Shown piece after piece: positions 1 to 5,035 of a DNA stretch of 5,035 bases; position 1 is the stretch's first letter; each line of letters starts with the position of its first letter. Made by a program: the position numbers and the translations under genes. The notes below the pieces were generated by a model. That model was not told where the DNA came from, made no database searches, and saw only the letters and a list, made by a program, of their open reading frames with translations. Source of the stretch: Oscillospiraceae bacterium (GTDB lineage Bacteria > Bacillota > Clostridia > Oscillospirales > Ruminococcaceae). Location of the stretch: the NCBI GenBank assembly GCA_900768675.1, contig CAAGDT010000176.1, forward strand, positions 1 through 5,035. Direction: 5' to 3'.

Positions 1-2
1 AA

Positions 3-137
3 GATTTGCGAAAAGACGGTATCGATATCGAGGAAAAGAAACGCAGGCGTACTGTATGTACGTCAAGTTTCTTTAACGACGATAGCGGTGCCGGATTTTT
101 GCAAAGATTTCCTGAGTTTAAATGGTTATTAGTATAA
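3..137 (+). CDS. Possible 3' end of an unidentified plus-strand gene (partial)
   Basis: A reading frame is open from the left edge to a TAA at 135-137. It gives about 44 residues, starting DLRKDGIDIEEKKRRR and ending in a more hydrophobic FPEFKWLLV. The charged stretch looks like ordinary protein, but I recognise no family. Frame 1 is also open, to a TAG at 130-132, so openness alone does not prove this frame. If real, the gene converges on the ilv operon, and the hairpin at 200-235 could end both transcripts, since its plus-strand side is followed by a moderately T-rich stretch. Function unknown. Confidence 0.3.
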   Translation, partial: DLRKDGIDIEEKKRRRTVCTSSFFNDDSGAGFLQRFPEFKWLLV

Positions 138-190
138 GATGTCATCTGCGTCGTCAACACCAAAAGCCTTCCGATTTGCAGAGAATACCG

Positions 191-235
191 ATAAAATAAC
201 CGCCGCAGAATGTGCAAAGCACATATCTGCGGCGG
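191..235 (-). terminator. Intrinsic terminator of the ilvA-ridA-ilvB-ilvN operon
   Basis: About 42 bases after the ilvN stop is a long hairpin. CCGCCGCAGA (200-209) pairs perfectly with TCTGCGGCGG (226-235). Inside it, ATGTGC (210-215) pairs with GCACAT (219-224) around a three-base loop, with one unpaired base at 225. On the minus strand the stem is followed by TTATTTTAT (199-191), an interrupted U tract. The 16 pairs and the position directly after the last operon gene make termination the natural reading. The other side is followed by CTCTTTCTG, so it may also act weakly on the plus strand. Confidence 0.85.
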
Positions 236-277
236 CTCTTTCTGTATATATAATCTTTTGTTCTCTTGTTTTTTCTG

Positions 278-748
278 TCAATCTCTTTCCAGCGCCGAAA
301 TCCCCGACCTTACCATTTTCACAATGCCGAAGGGTTTCAAAAGCCCGATAAAGCTGTCAATCTTCGCAGGCTCTCCCGTAAGCTCCAGCATAATGCTGTC
401 TGCGCCTACGTCAACAGGCTTTGCACGGTAAAGATTTGCAATTTCAATAATCTTGTGCCTGTCCTCGGGGCATTGACCCGCCCGTATAAGTATATGCTCG
501 CGGCATACAGCGTCCTGCAATAAATTTACTTCCTTTACGTCGTAAAGCTTGAAAAGCTGGTTTTTTATCTGCTCGATTGAGCGCAGGTCTGCCTCAACCA
601 CAATGGTCATACGGGAAATTTCGGGAGTCTCCGTTTCTGCAACGTTAAGGCTCTTGATATTGAAGCAGCGCCTGCTGAAAAGCCCCGCAACCCTTATAAG
701 CACGCCGTTGCTGTTGGCGGTTTTTACGGATAAAACATATTCCTGCAT
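278..748 (-). CDS. ilvN: Acetolactate (acetohydroxyacid) synthase small, regulatory subunit IlvN
   Basis: Regulatory subunit of acetohydroxyacid synthase in the cytoplasm; in this family it activates the large subunit and carries the valine feedback site. From the ATG at 748 it has 156 residues, a normal length. Residues 3-78 are an ACT domain with the segment NSNGVLIRVAGLFSRR. N12, G15 and N30 match the effector-site Asn11, Gly14 and Asn29 of the E. coli subunit, so valine sensitivity is expected. Residue 28 is Cys where the usual motif has Gly (RRGFNI). The rest fits the small-subunit C-terminal domain. I prefer ATG 748 over the upstream GTG at 754 because GGAGG at 756-760 lies 7 bases before the ATG but only 1 before the GTG. 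The ribosome binding site lies inside the end of ilvB, so translation is probably coupled. Last gene of the operon. Confidence 0.95.
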   Translation of the reverse strand: MQEYVLSVKTANSNGVLIRVAGLFSRRCFNIKSLNVAETETPEISRMTIVVEADLRSIEQIKNQLFKLYDVKEVNLLQDAVCREHILIRAGQCPEDRHKIIEIANLYRAKPVDVGADSIMLELTGEPAKIDSFIGLLKPFGIVKMVRSGISALERD

Positions 749-750
749 GC

Positions 751-2439
751 TCACACCTCCGTATCAATGCTTGTTATCGGGTTTTCAACGGGCTTGCCCG
801 CAGGAATCATAGGAAGCACGTTAATGTCCCTGTCAATCCTGCATTCGATAAGTACAGGCTCGCCGCTTTCGGTAACGGAAATCGCCTCTTTTAAAACAGG
901 CTCAATGTCCTCGGTCTTCTCAATAACAAGGCTCTTTATTCCGAAGGCTTCACCAAGCTTCATATAGTCGATATGCCGTATATCAAGGGTAGTCTGGGAA
1001 AATCTCGCCCCGTAGAAAAGCCGCTGCCACTGCCTTACCATACCAAGCACGCTGTTGTTTACCACAAGCTCTATTATGGGGATTTTGTGTGCTGCGGCGG
1101 TTATAAGCTCGTTTAAGTTCATAGCAAAGGAGCCGTCCCCCGCAATATTTACCACCGTCTTTTCGGGGCAGCCCGTCTTAGCTCCCAGCGCTGCGCCAAG
1201 CCCGAAGCCCATTGTGCCAAGACCGCCGGAGGAAATGAAGCTGCGGGGGTTTCTGTACTTATAATACTGCGCCGCCCACATCTGGCTCTGTCCAACCTCG
1301 GTGCAGATAACCGCCTGTCCATTCGTAAGCTGGTCCAGCTTTTCAATCACCATATCGGGAGTAACCGGAAGCGCTTCTGTTCCTTTTAGTGCAGGCTCCG
1401 CATACTCCGCCTCTGTTGTTTCCTTAATCCATTCCGGGTGATTTGCTTTCGTAAGCTTTTTGCAAAGTGCGGAAAGTACTGCTTTTACGTCTCCCGAAAC
1501 AGTAAGATAGGGCGAAACATTCTTGCTGAACTCGGCGGGGTCTATGTCTATATGTATTATCTTTGCGTTTTTGCCGAAATGAGAGGTATCGCCGGTAACC
1601 CGGTCGGAAAAGCGTGTGCCTATTCCTATAAACAGGTCGCAGGCGTTGAGAGTATGGGCTGCCCGTACCGTTCCGTGCATACCAAGCATACCGATATACC
1701 GCCTGTCCCGCTGGTCGAAAGCTCCCTGCCCCATAAGAGAGCAGGAAACAGGCGCGTCCGTAAGCTCCGCAAGCAATTTCAGCTCCGCTTCCGCCTCAGA
1801 AACGATAACACCGCCTCCTACATAAATATAGGGGCGCTTTGATTCCGATATAAGCCTTGCCGCTTCCTCAATTTCCTTTTCATTCGGCAGGGCGGGGGAG
1901 GGCATAACCGGATTTTTCGGCTCGTAGTCCGCAATAGCCGCAGTAACGTCCTTCGGAATATCCACAAGCACCGGTCCCTTTCTGCCGCTGCCCGCAATCT
2001 TAAAGGCAAGCCGCAGTGTATCCGCCAGCTCCTCAACGGATTTTACAATAAAATTATGCTTTGTAACAGGCATTGTAATTCCTGTTATGTCAACCTCCTG
2101 AAAGCTGTCCAGCCCGAGAAGTGAGCAGGAAACATTTCCCGTTATCGCCACAAGGGGAACGCTGTCCATATAGGCGGTTGCAATACCTGTAATAAGGTTT
2201 GTAGCGCCGGGACCCGAGGTTGCAATAACAACACCCGTTCTTCCCGTTGCCCTTGCGTAGCCGTCTGCGGCGTGACAGGCGCCCTGTTCGTGGGAGGTGA
2301 TTATGTGGCGAATTTTATCGCTGTATTTGTAAAGGCTGTCGTATATGTTGAGTACAGCCCCGCCGGGGTAGCCGAAAACGGTATCGGCGCCCTGCTCAAT
2401 AAGACATTCGCAGACAATATCCGCTCCGTTTAACCTCAT
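751..2439 (-). CDS. ilvB: Acetolactate (acetohydroxyacid) synthase large, catalytic subunit IlvB
   Basis: Thiamine diphosphate enzyme that joins two pyruvates to 2-acetolactate (valine/leucine) or pyruvate and 2-oxobutyrate to 2-aceto-2-hydroxybutyrate (isoleucine). It has 562 residues, the typical length. The N-terminal domain holds the catalytic glutamate E51 in SHEQGACHAADGYAR, preceded by FGYPGG. The middle domain has IGIGTRFSDRVTGD (271-284), typical of the FAD-containing biosynthetic enzyme. The C-terminal domain has the cofactor motif GDGS (434-437) through NN (461-462). W471 in GMVRQW matches the Trp that gives preference for 2-oxobutyrate and is an inhibitor-resistance position in plant enzymes. 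This supports a biosynthetic synthase rather than a catabolic AlsS. Its ATG overlaps the ridA stop (ATGA, 2436-2439), with an AAGGAA-type binding site upstream. IlvN follows directly, as expected for a two-subunit enzyme. Confidence 0.97.
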   Translation of the reverse strand: MRLNGADIVCECLIEQGADTVFGYPGGAVLNIYDSLYKYSDKIRHIITSHEQGACHAADGYARATGRTGVVIATSGPGATNLITGIATAYMDSVPLVAITGNVSCSLLGLDSFQEVDITGITMPVTKHNFIVKSVEELADTLRLAFKIAGSGRKGPVLVDIPKDVTAAIADYEPKNPVMPSPALPNEKEIEEAARLISESKRPYIYVGGGVIVSEAEAELKLLAELTDAPVSCSLMGQGAFDQRDRRYIGMLGMHGTVRAAHTLNACDLFIGIGTRFSDRVTGDTSHFGKNAKIIHIDIDPAEFSKNVSPYLTVSGDVKAVLSALCKKLTKANHPEWIKETTEAEYAEPALKGTEALPVTPDMVIEKLDQLTNGQAVICTEVGQSQMWAAQYYKYRNPRSFISSGGLGTMGFGLGAALGAKTGCPEKTVVNIAGDGSFAMNLNELITAAAHKIPIIELVVNNSVLGMVRQWQRLFYGARFSQTTLDIRHIDYMKLGEAFGIKSLVIEKTEDIEPVLKEAISVTESGEPVLIECRIDRDINVLPMIPAGKPVENPITSIDTEV

Positions 2440-2825
2440 TCTTCCGTTCCTTTCTCCGCCTGCGCCACAACCTCGATTTCAACTAAAGCGCCCTTTGGCA
2501 GGGAAAGACCGCCAACGCAGGAGCGTGCAGGCTTGCCCGTAAAATATTCGCCGTAAACCTTGTTGAACTCCGCAAAGTCGCCGATGTCCTTCAAAAAGCA
2601 GGTAGTCTTAACCGCCATTGTTATATCTGTTCCCGCCGCTTCAAGAACTGCACATAAATTCTCGCAGACTCTCTTTGTCTGTTCTGCAATAGTGCCGCCC
2701 TCGAACTCGTTGGTTTCGGGGTTAATTGCAATCTGTCCAGAGGTATAAACCATACCTCCGCAGATTTTAGCCTGGGAATAAGGTCCTATCGCATTAGGTG
2801 CTTTTTCTGTAAATACGTTTTTCAT
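2436..2825 (-). CDS. ridA: RidA-family reactive enamine/imine deaminase
   Basis: Small YjgF/YER057c/UK114 protein of 129 residues, the usual length. Archetypal RidA forms a cytoplasmic trimer and hydrolyses 2-aminoacrylate and 2-aminocrotonate, reactive products of PLP dehydratases such as IlvA, to 2-oxo acids and ammonia. Motifs seen are GPYSQA (14-19, with Y16), SGQI (29-32), PARSCV (99-104) with R101 matching the carboxylate-binding Arg105 of E. coli, and EIE (116-118) with E118 matching Glu120. These mark the active deaminase subfamily rather than a divergent paralogue. The gene starts 14 bases after the ilvA stop, with AAAGGA upstream, and its stop overlaps the ilvB start. Being directly behind ilvA suggests its main job here is clearing IlvA intermediates and protecting PLP enzymes of the pathway; that role is inferred from context. 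Confidence 0.94.
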   Translation of the reverse strand: MKNVFTEKAPNAIGPYSQAKICGGMVYTSGQIAINPETNEFEGGTIAEQTKRVCENLCAVLEAAGTDITMAVKTTCFLKDIGDFAEFNKVYGEYFTGKPARSCVGGLSLPKGALVEIEVVAQAEKGTEE

Positions 2826-2839
2826 AGTAATTTCCTTTC

Positions 2840-4039
2840 TTAGCTCTCCGACAGAATGTAACCTGCGTCGGTAAGCGCCTTCTTTATAGTTTCAATGTGT
2901 TCAAAGTTCTTTGTTTCAAGCTGTATCCTTAAAAAACAGCCGTTTATATCCTGATTTTCGTCCGCTCTCTCGTGGTGTACCGCAGTAACGTTTCCGCCAA
3001 GCTTTGAGATAATCGCCGAAACGCCGCTGAGCTGTCCGGGCTTATCCACAAGCTGTATTTTCAGCAGGCAGTGTCTGCCCGACTTTACAAGACCTCTGCG
3101 GATAACCCTTGACAGAATTGTAACGTCAATATTTCCGCCGGAAACGAGACAGACTGTCTTCTTGCCCTCTGTCGGAATCTTTCCGTACATTACCGCTGCC
3201 ACGGAAACAGCACCTGCACCCTCGGCGATAAGCTTCTGCTGCTCAATAAGGGCAAGTATCGCTCCCGAAATCTCGTCCTCGGTAACGGTTACAATCTCGT
3301 CAACGTACTGACTGCAAAGCCTGAAGGTGTTTTCACCCGGTTCTTTTACTGCAATACCGTCTGCAATCGTAGAAACTGAGGCAAGCCGCTCGATTTTGCC
3401 GTCATACACCGAGTTTGCCATACTCGGCGCTCCCGCAGCCTGCACGCCATATACCTTTACAGCAGGATTAAGGGATTTTATTGCATAAGCCACTCCCGAA
3501 ATAAGTCCGCCACCGCCGATAGGCACAACAACTGCGTCCAGGTCGGGAAGCTGGTCTAAAAGCTCAAGCCCGATAGTACCCTGACCTGCAATAACATCCT
3601 CGTCATCAAATGGGTGAATGAAGGTATATCCCATTTCGTCCCGAAGCTGCAGCGCTTTCTTGTAAGCGTCGTCGTAAACGCCCTCAACCAAGCAGATGTC
3701 AGCGCCGTAGGCTCTTGTCGCTTCAACCTTTGAAATCGGCGCTCCGTCCGGCAGGCATATAAGGGACTTTATCCCCGCCTTAGCCGCCGCAAGAGCAACT
3801 CCCTGTGCGTGGTTTCCCGCCGAGCAGGCGATAACGCCCCGCTCCTTTTCCTCCTCGCTCAGCTGGGAGATTTTGAAGTAAGCGCCCCGTACCTTGAATG
3901 AGCCTGTTACCTGTAAGTTTTCGGTTTTGAGGTAAACCTCTCCCTCGGGGCAGATTTTCGGCGCTCTGATAAGGTCGGTTGTCCTTATAACCCCTTTTAA
4001 AACGTGCGCCGCCTTGTAAACCTTGTCTAATGTCAGCAT
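2840..4039 (-). CDS. ilvA: Threonine ammonia-lyase (threonine deaminase), medium form with one ACT domain
   Basis: PLP enzyme that converts L-threonine to 2-oxobutyrate and ammonia, the committed step to isoleucine. It has 399 residues. The catalytic domain covers about 1-315: K49 in TGSFKVRGA is the PLP Schiff-base lysine, SAGNHAQG is at 73-80, the phosphate-binding glycine loop PIGGGG is at 173-178, and S300 in SGGN is the residue expected at the pyridine nitrogen. Residues about 323-399 form a single ACT-type regulatory domain. This is the ~400-residue form, shorter than E. coli IlvA (514 residues, two ACT-like domains). Such enzymes can be biosynthetic or degradative; the operon with ilvBN argues for isoleucine synthesis. 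AGGAGG sits 8 bases before the ATG, which fixes the start. It is the first gene after the structured leader. Confidence 0.95.
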   Translation of the reverse strand: MLTLDKVYKAAHVLKGVIRTTDLIRAPKICPEGEVYLKTENLQVTGSFKVRGAYFKISQLSEEEKERGVIACSAGNHAQGVALAAAKAGIKSLICLPDGAPISKVEATRAYGADICLVEGVYDDAYKKALQLRDEMGYTFIHPFDDEDVIAGQGTIGLELLDQLPDLDAVVVPIGGGGLISGVAYAIKSLNPAVKVYGVQAAGAPSMANSVYDGKIERLASVSTIADGIAVKEPGENTFRLCSQYVDEIVTVTEDEISGAILALIEQQKLIAEGAGAVSVAAVMYGKIPTEGKKTVCLVSGGNIDVTILSRVIRRGLVKSGRHCLLKIQLVDKPGQLSGVSAIISKLGGNVTAVHHERADENQDINGCFLRIQLETKNFEHIETIKKALTDAGYILSES

Positions 4040-4083
4040 TTTTATACCCTCCTCTGTTAATTATGTACAGCGGATAAGGGAAT

Positions 4084-4113
4084 AAAAAAGCCCTCTATCT
4101 ATGGATAGAGGGC
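4084..4113 (-). terminator. Leader intrinsic terminator (attenuator) upstream of ilvA
   Basis: GCCCTCTATC pairs perfectly with GATAGAGGGC (4104-4113 with 4090-4099), giving 10 bp around a 4-base loop. Six U follow directly on the minus strand (4089-4084). It ends 44 bases before the ilvA ATG, so stopping here would prevent expression of all four genes. In T-box leaders this is the default structure, replaced by an antiterminator when uncharged tRNA binds. Confidence 0.93.
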
Positions 4114-4137
4114 GATATTCTGCAAAACTCAGCCTCT
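4107..4137 (-). other. Position of the T-box antiterminator; degenerate core with residual lower-helix pairing
   Basis: Directly after stem III the RNA has AGAGG (4137-4133), which can pair with CCUCU (4111-4107) in the 5' arm of the terminator. This is the geometry of the lower antiterminator helix (A1) in T-boxes. The bases between include a weak CUG/CAG hairpin instead of the usual UGGNACC bulge and upper helix. About 5 bp plus 3 bp compete against a 10-bp terminator stem. It may be a decayed antiterminator or an unusual one. Confidence 0.55.
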
Positions 4138-4339
4138 GTACATCCAACAATGCACTTCCCTGTAACGGTGGAACTCCGTACAGCCTTACTCGGTAACCCT
4201 TTGGGACTGTCTGCTACGGGCGGATTACGCACGGAGGTTTTTTACTGCCTCGCACCAAACGGCAGCTCTCTGAAAAAAATGACTCCGGGCATAGCGGCAA
4301 GCCGCACCCATCAACGCATTTATTAAGTTTACAGCTAAA

Positions 4340-4368
4340 ATAATACAACGTATTTTTGATTTTGTCAA
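4340..4368 (-). promoter_or_regulatory. Sigma-A (sigma-70-type) promoter of the ilv operon
   Basis: On the minus strand TTGACA (4368-4363) is a perfect -35 and TATTAT (4345-4340) a five-of-six -10, separated by exactly 17 bases. Transcription should start near 4333, giving a leader of about 294 bases before the ilvA ATG. This is the strongest promoter signal in the window and no other operon promoter of similar quality was seen. Confidence 0.9.
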
Positions 4369-4372
4369 GTGG

Positions 4373-4389
4373 TTTTTGAAATTTTTTTT
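4373..4389 (-). promoter_or_regulatory. UP-element-like A-tracts upstream of the ilv promoter
   Basis: On the minus strand an A8-T3 tract (4389-4379) and an A5 tract (4377-4373) lie just upstream of the -35 box, about positions -40 to -56 from the predicted start. Such phased A-tracts match the location and composition of UP elements bound by the RNA polymerase alpha subunit, and would raise promoter strength. Confidence 0.5.
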
Positions 4390-4452
4390 GCAGGACTTTA
4401 AAGCGGCAGTTTAGCAAATGGTCTTGATAACGCTTTTGAAAAGCGGCGGTTT

Positions 4453-4505
4453 CTCGGCAGTCTGACGTTTCCGAGGCACTTCGGAAACGCCTTTTGTCAG
4501 CCGAG
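4453..4505. repeat. Interrupted inverted repeat overlapping the stop of the right-edge gene
   Basis: CGTTTCCGA (4466-4474) and TCGGAAACG (4481-4489) form a perfect 9-bp hairpin with a 6-base loop. Outside it CTGAC (4462-4466) matches GTCAG (4496-4500), and CTCGG (4453-4457) matches CCGAG (4501-4505), with short unpaired bases between. The right arm includes the stop codon of the gene at 4497. No U tract follows on the minus strand, so it is not a standard intrinsic terminator, though it may protect or end the mRNA. A separate 15-base near-palindrome, CGCTTTTGAAAAGCG, lies at 4431-4445. Confidence 0.6.
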
Positions 4506-5035
4506 TATGCTGAAATAGGAACCGCTGATATTTGCGATGTTGGTAATGTTTCCCGCAGCGGAATAGGCGCTTGCCTGACGGTACATGTCAGTCTGTGCGT
4601 AAGCAGAAAGCTGCTCCGCCTGCTTTGACATGAACTGGGCAAAGGAATCCTTCTTGCCGAAAATCTGGTCGATTGACTTTTCGTCCGCCGACATGAATTT
4701 CTCCTTGTCGATTGACAGGCTGCCGTCCGCATTTGCGGTAATACCCACCTTTTGCAGCTTGTAGCTGTAAGCGTTGGTCATATTTGTGATGAACTGGGCC
4801 TTGCCGGAAACCGTTGAGTTGCCGGAGCTTTTAATTCCCTCAGAAAGCTTATTATAGCTTTCAACAAAGCTTTCAGCTGCGCTGTAAGCTGCGTTCATAT
4901 CTGTTTCGCCTGTCTTGCTGTCGGCTGTGAACGCCTTTTCAAGCCCTCTTACCGAGTCGGAAAGACTTCCCGACAGGGTGCTGAGCTTATCGCTGACGGG
5001 CGAAAGCTTTTCGGTTGAACCGTTGATGAGCTTCT
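4497..5035 (-). CDS. C-terminal part of a FliD C-terminal-domain-like protein (5' end beyond the window)
   Basis: The frame is open from the right edge to a TGA at 4497-4499, about 178 residues. An internal Met at 4898 is not the likely start, because coding continues upstream without a stop (KLINGSTEKLSPVSDKLS) in the same style. The protein is rich in Ser, Ala, Asn and Lys, has no Cys in the visible part, and looks helical with no membrane segment. The stretch VGITANADGSLSIDKEKF, then a segment ending in IFG and an Ala/Ser/Tyr-rich tail, resembles the C-terminal domain of the flagellar cap protein FliD (pattern GIT..DGTLS.D). That domain builds the filament cap and is exported. The similarity is from memory and weak, and no flagellar neighbours are visible. 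It could equally be another secreted protein. Probably unrelated to the ilv operon, which has its own promoter. Confidence 0.75.
   Translation of the reverse strand, partial: KLINGSTEKLSPVSDKLSTLSGSLSDSVRGLEKAFTADSKTGETDMNAAYSAAESFVESYNKLSEGIKSSGNSTVSGKAQFITNMTNAYSYKLQKVGITANADGSLSIDKEKFMSADEKSIDQIFGKKDSFAQFMSKQAEQLSAYAQTDMYRQASAYSAAGNITNIANISGSYFSILG

Larger units (their letters stand above)
4084..4333 (-). promoter_or_regulatory. T-box riboswitch-like leader of the ilv operon, with an atypical T-box core
   Basis: Read in the RNA, 5' to 3'. The stem I apex is CUGCC/GGCAG (4265-4261 with 4249-4245) around GUUUGGUGCGA, preceded by AGAG; this is the classical T-box apical pattern. Below it are U7/A6 tracts and CGGAG/CUCCG (4287-4283 with 4236-4232). 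On the 3' side follows an AUC triplet (4225-4223), a candidate isoleucine specifier. Next come GAGUAAGGC and the conserved linker ending CCGUUACAGGG, then stem III, GUGCAU/AUGUAC (4155-4150 with 4143-4138), then the terminator. In place of the core AGGGUGGNACCGCG the RNA reads AGAGGCUGAGUUUUGCAG (4137-4120), without a UGGN bulge. T-box identity rests on remembered consensus and gene context. Whether it still senses tRNA is doubtful. Confidence 0.75.

Noticed and set aside
1..145. Minus-strand frame from an ATG at 145 to the left edge
   Set aside because: It is open, but there is no ribosome binding site before the ATG, the translation looks like a shadow (low-complexity Ser/Phe-rich), and the plus-strand frame over the same bases looks more protein-like.
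131..160. Promoter-like TTGACG and TATACT on the minus strand
   Set aside because: The spacing is only 15 bases and no convincing gene lies downstream within the window.
1438..1842. 134-residue plus-strand open frame inside ilvB
   Set aside because: It lies wholly within the well-supported ilvB, has no recognisable domain or ribosome binding site, and is an antisense shadow.
4161..4180. GGTGGAACTCCG on the plus strand, similar to part of a T-box core
   Set aside because: It is on the wrong strand for ilvA, and no plus-strand gene, terminator or stem I goes with it. On the minus strand the same bases are the conserved linker before stem III.
4371..4393. Possible CodY box in the A/T-rich stretch upstream of the ilv promoter
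   Set aside because: Compared with AATTTTCWGAAAATT it has too many mismatches and no symmetric halves; the A-tracts fit an UP element better.
4214..4732. Long 172-residue minus-strand open frame
   Set aside because: It overlaps the promoter, the structured leader and the FliD-like gene in another frame. Its composition (Arg/Ser/Cys-rich) is that of a shadow frame.
1..5035. CRISPR array, tRNA/rRNA genes, insertion sequences
   Set aside because: No regularly spaced direct repeats, no tRNA cloverleaf or rRNA motif, and no transposase-like frame or terminal inverted repeats were seen.

Overview
The window carries one branched-chain amino acid biosynthesis operon on the minus strand, ilvA-ridA-ilvB-ilvN, with its own promoter, a long structured leader and a terminator. 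A fragment of another gene lies at each edge. The tight gene packing, GGAGG-type ribosome binding sites, T-box-type leader, single-ACT 'medium' IlvA and moderate GC suggest a Firmicute of the class Clostridia, perhaps Oscillospiraceae/Ruminococcus-like. That placement is inference from style, not from a marker gene.

Layout, right to left in the direction of transcription. At 4497-5035 is the C-terminal part of a protein that runs off the right edge. It resembles the C-terminal domain of the flagellar cap protein FliD, and a long inverted repeat overlaps its stop codon. At 4340-4389 is a near-consensus sigma-A promoter (TTGACA, 17 bp, TATTAT) with two upstream A-tracts. Its predicted transcript has a leader of about 290 nt (about 4333 to 4040) that looks like a T-box riboswitch: a stem I apex, the conserved linker ending in CCGUUACAGGG, stem III and a perfect 10-bp intrinsic terminator with six U. 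Then come ilvA (threonine deaminase), ridA (enamine/imine deaminase), ilvB and ilvN (acetohydroxyacid synthase large and small subunits). A 16-bp hairpin with a U-rich tail (191-235) ends the operon. Positions 1-137 may hold the end of an unidentified plus-strand gene.

The genes form one pathway segment. IlvA turns threonine into 2-oxobutyrate through reactive enamine/imine intermediates. RidA hydrolyses those intermediates. IlvBN condenses 2-oxobutyrate with pyruvate for isoleucine, or two pyruvates for valine and leucine. IlvN's ACT domain is the expected valine feedback site. ilvC, ilvD and ilvE are not in the window.

The most unusual feature is in the leader. Where the almost invariant T-box core (AGGGUGGNACCGCG, whose UGGN bulge pairs with the tRNA NCCA end) should lie between stem III and the terminator, the sequence reads AGAGGCUGAGUUUUGCAG. 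The flanking parts are recognisable, but the tRNA-acceptor contact site is missing or strongly altered while the terminator is intact. This could be a broken, locked-off T-box, a divergent antiterminator, or a sequence error.
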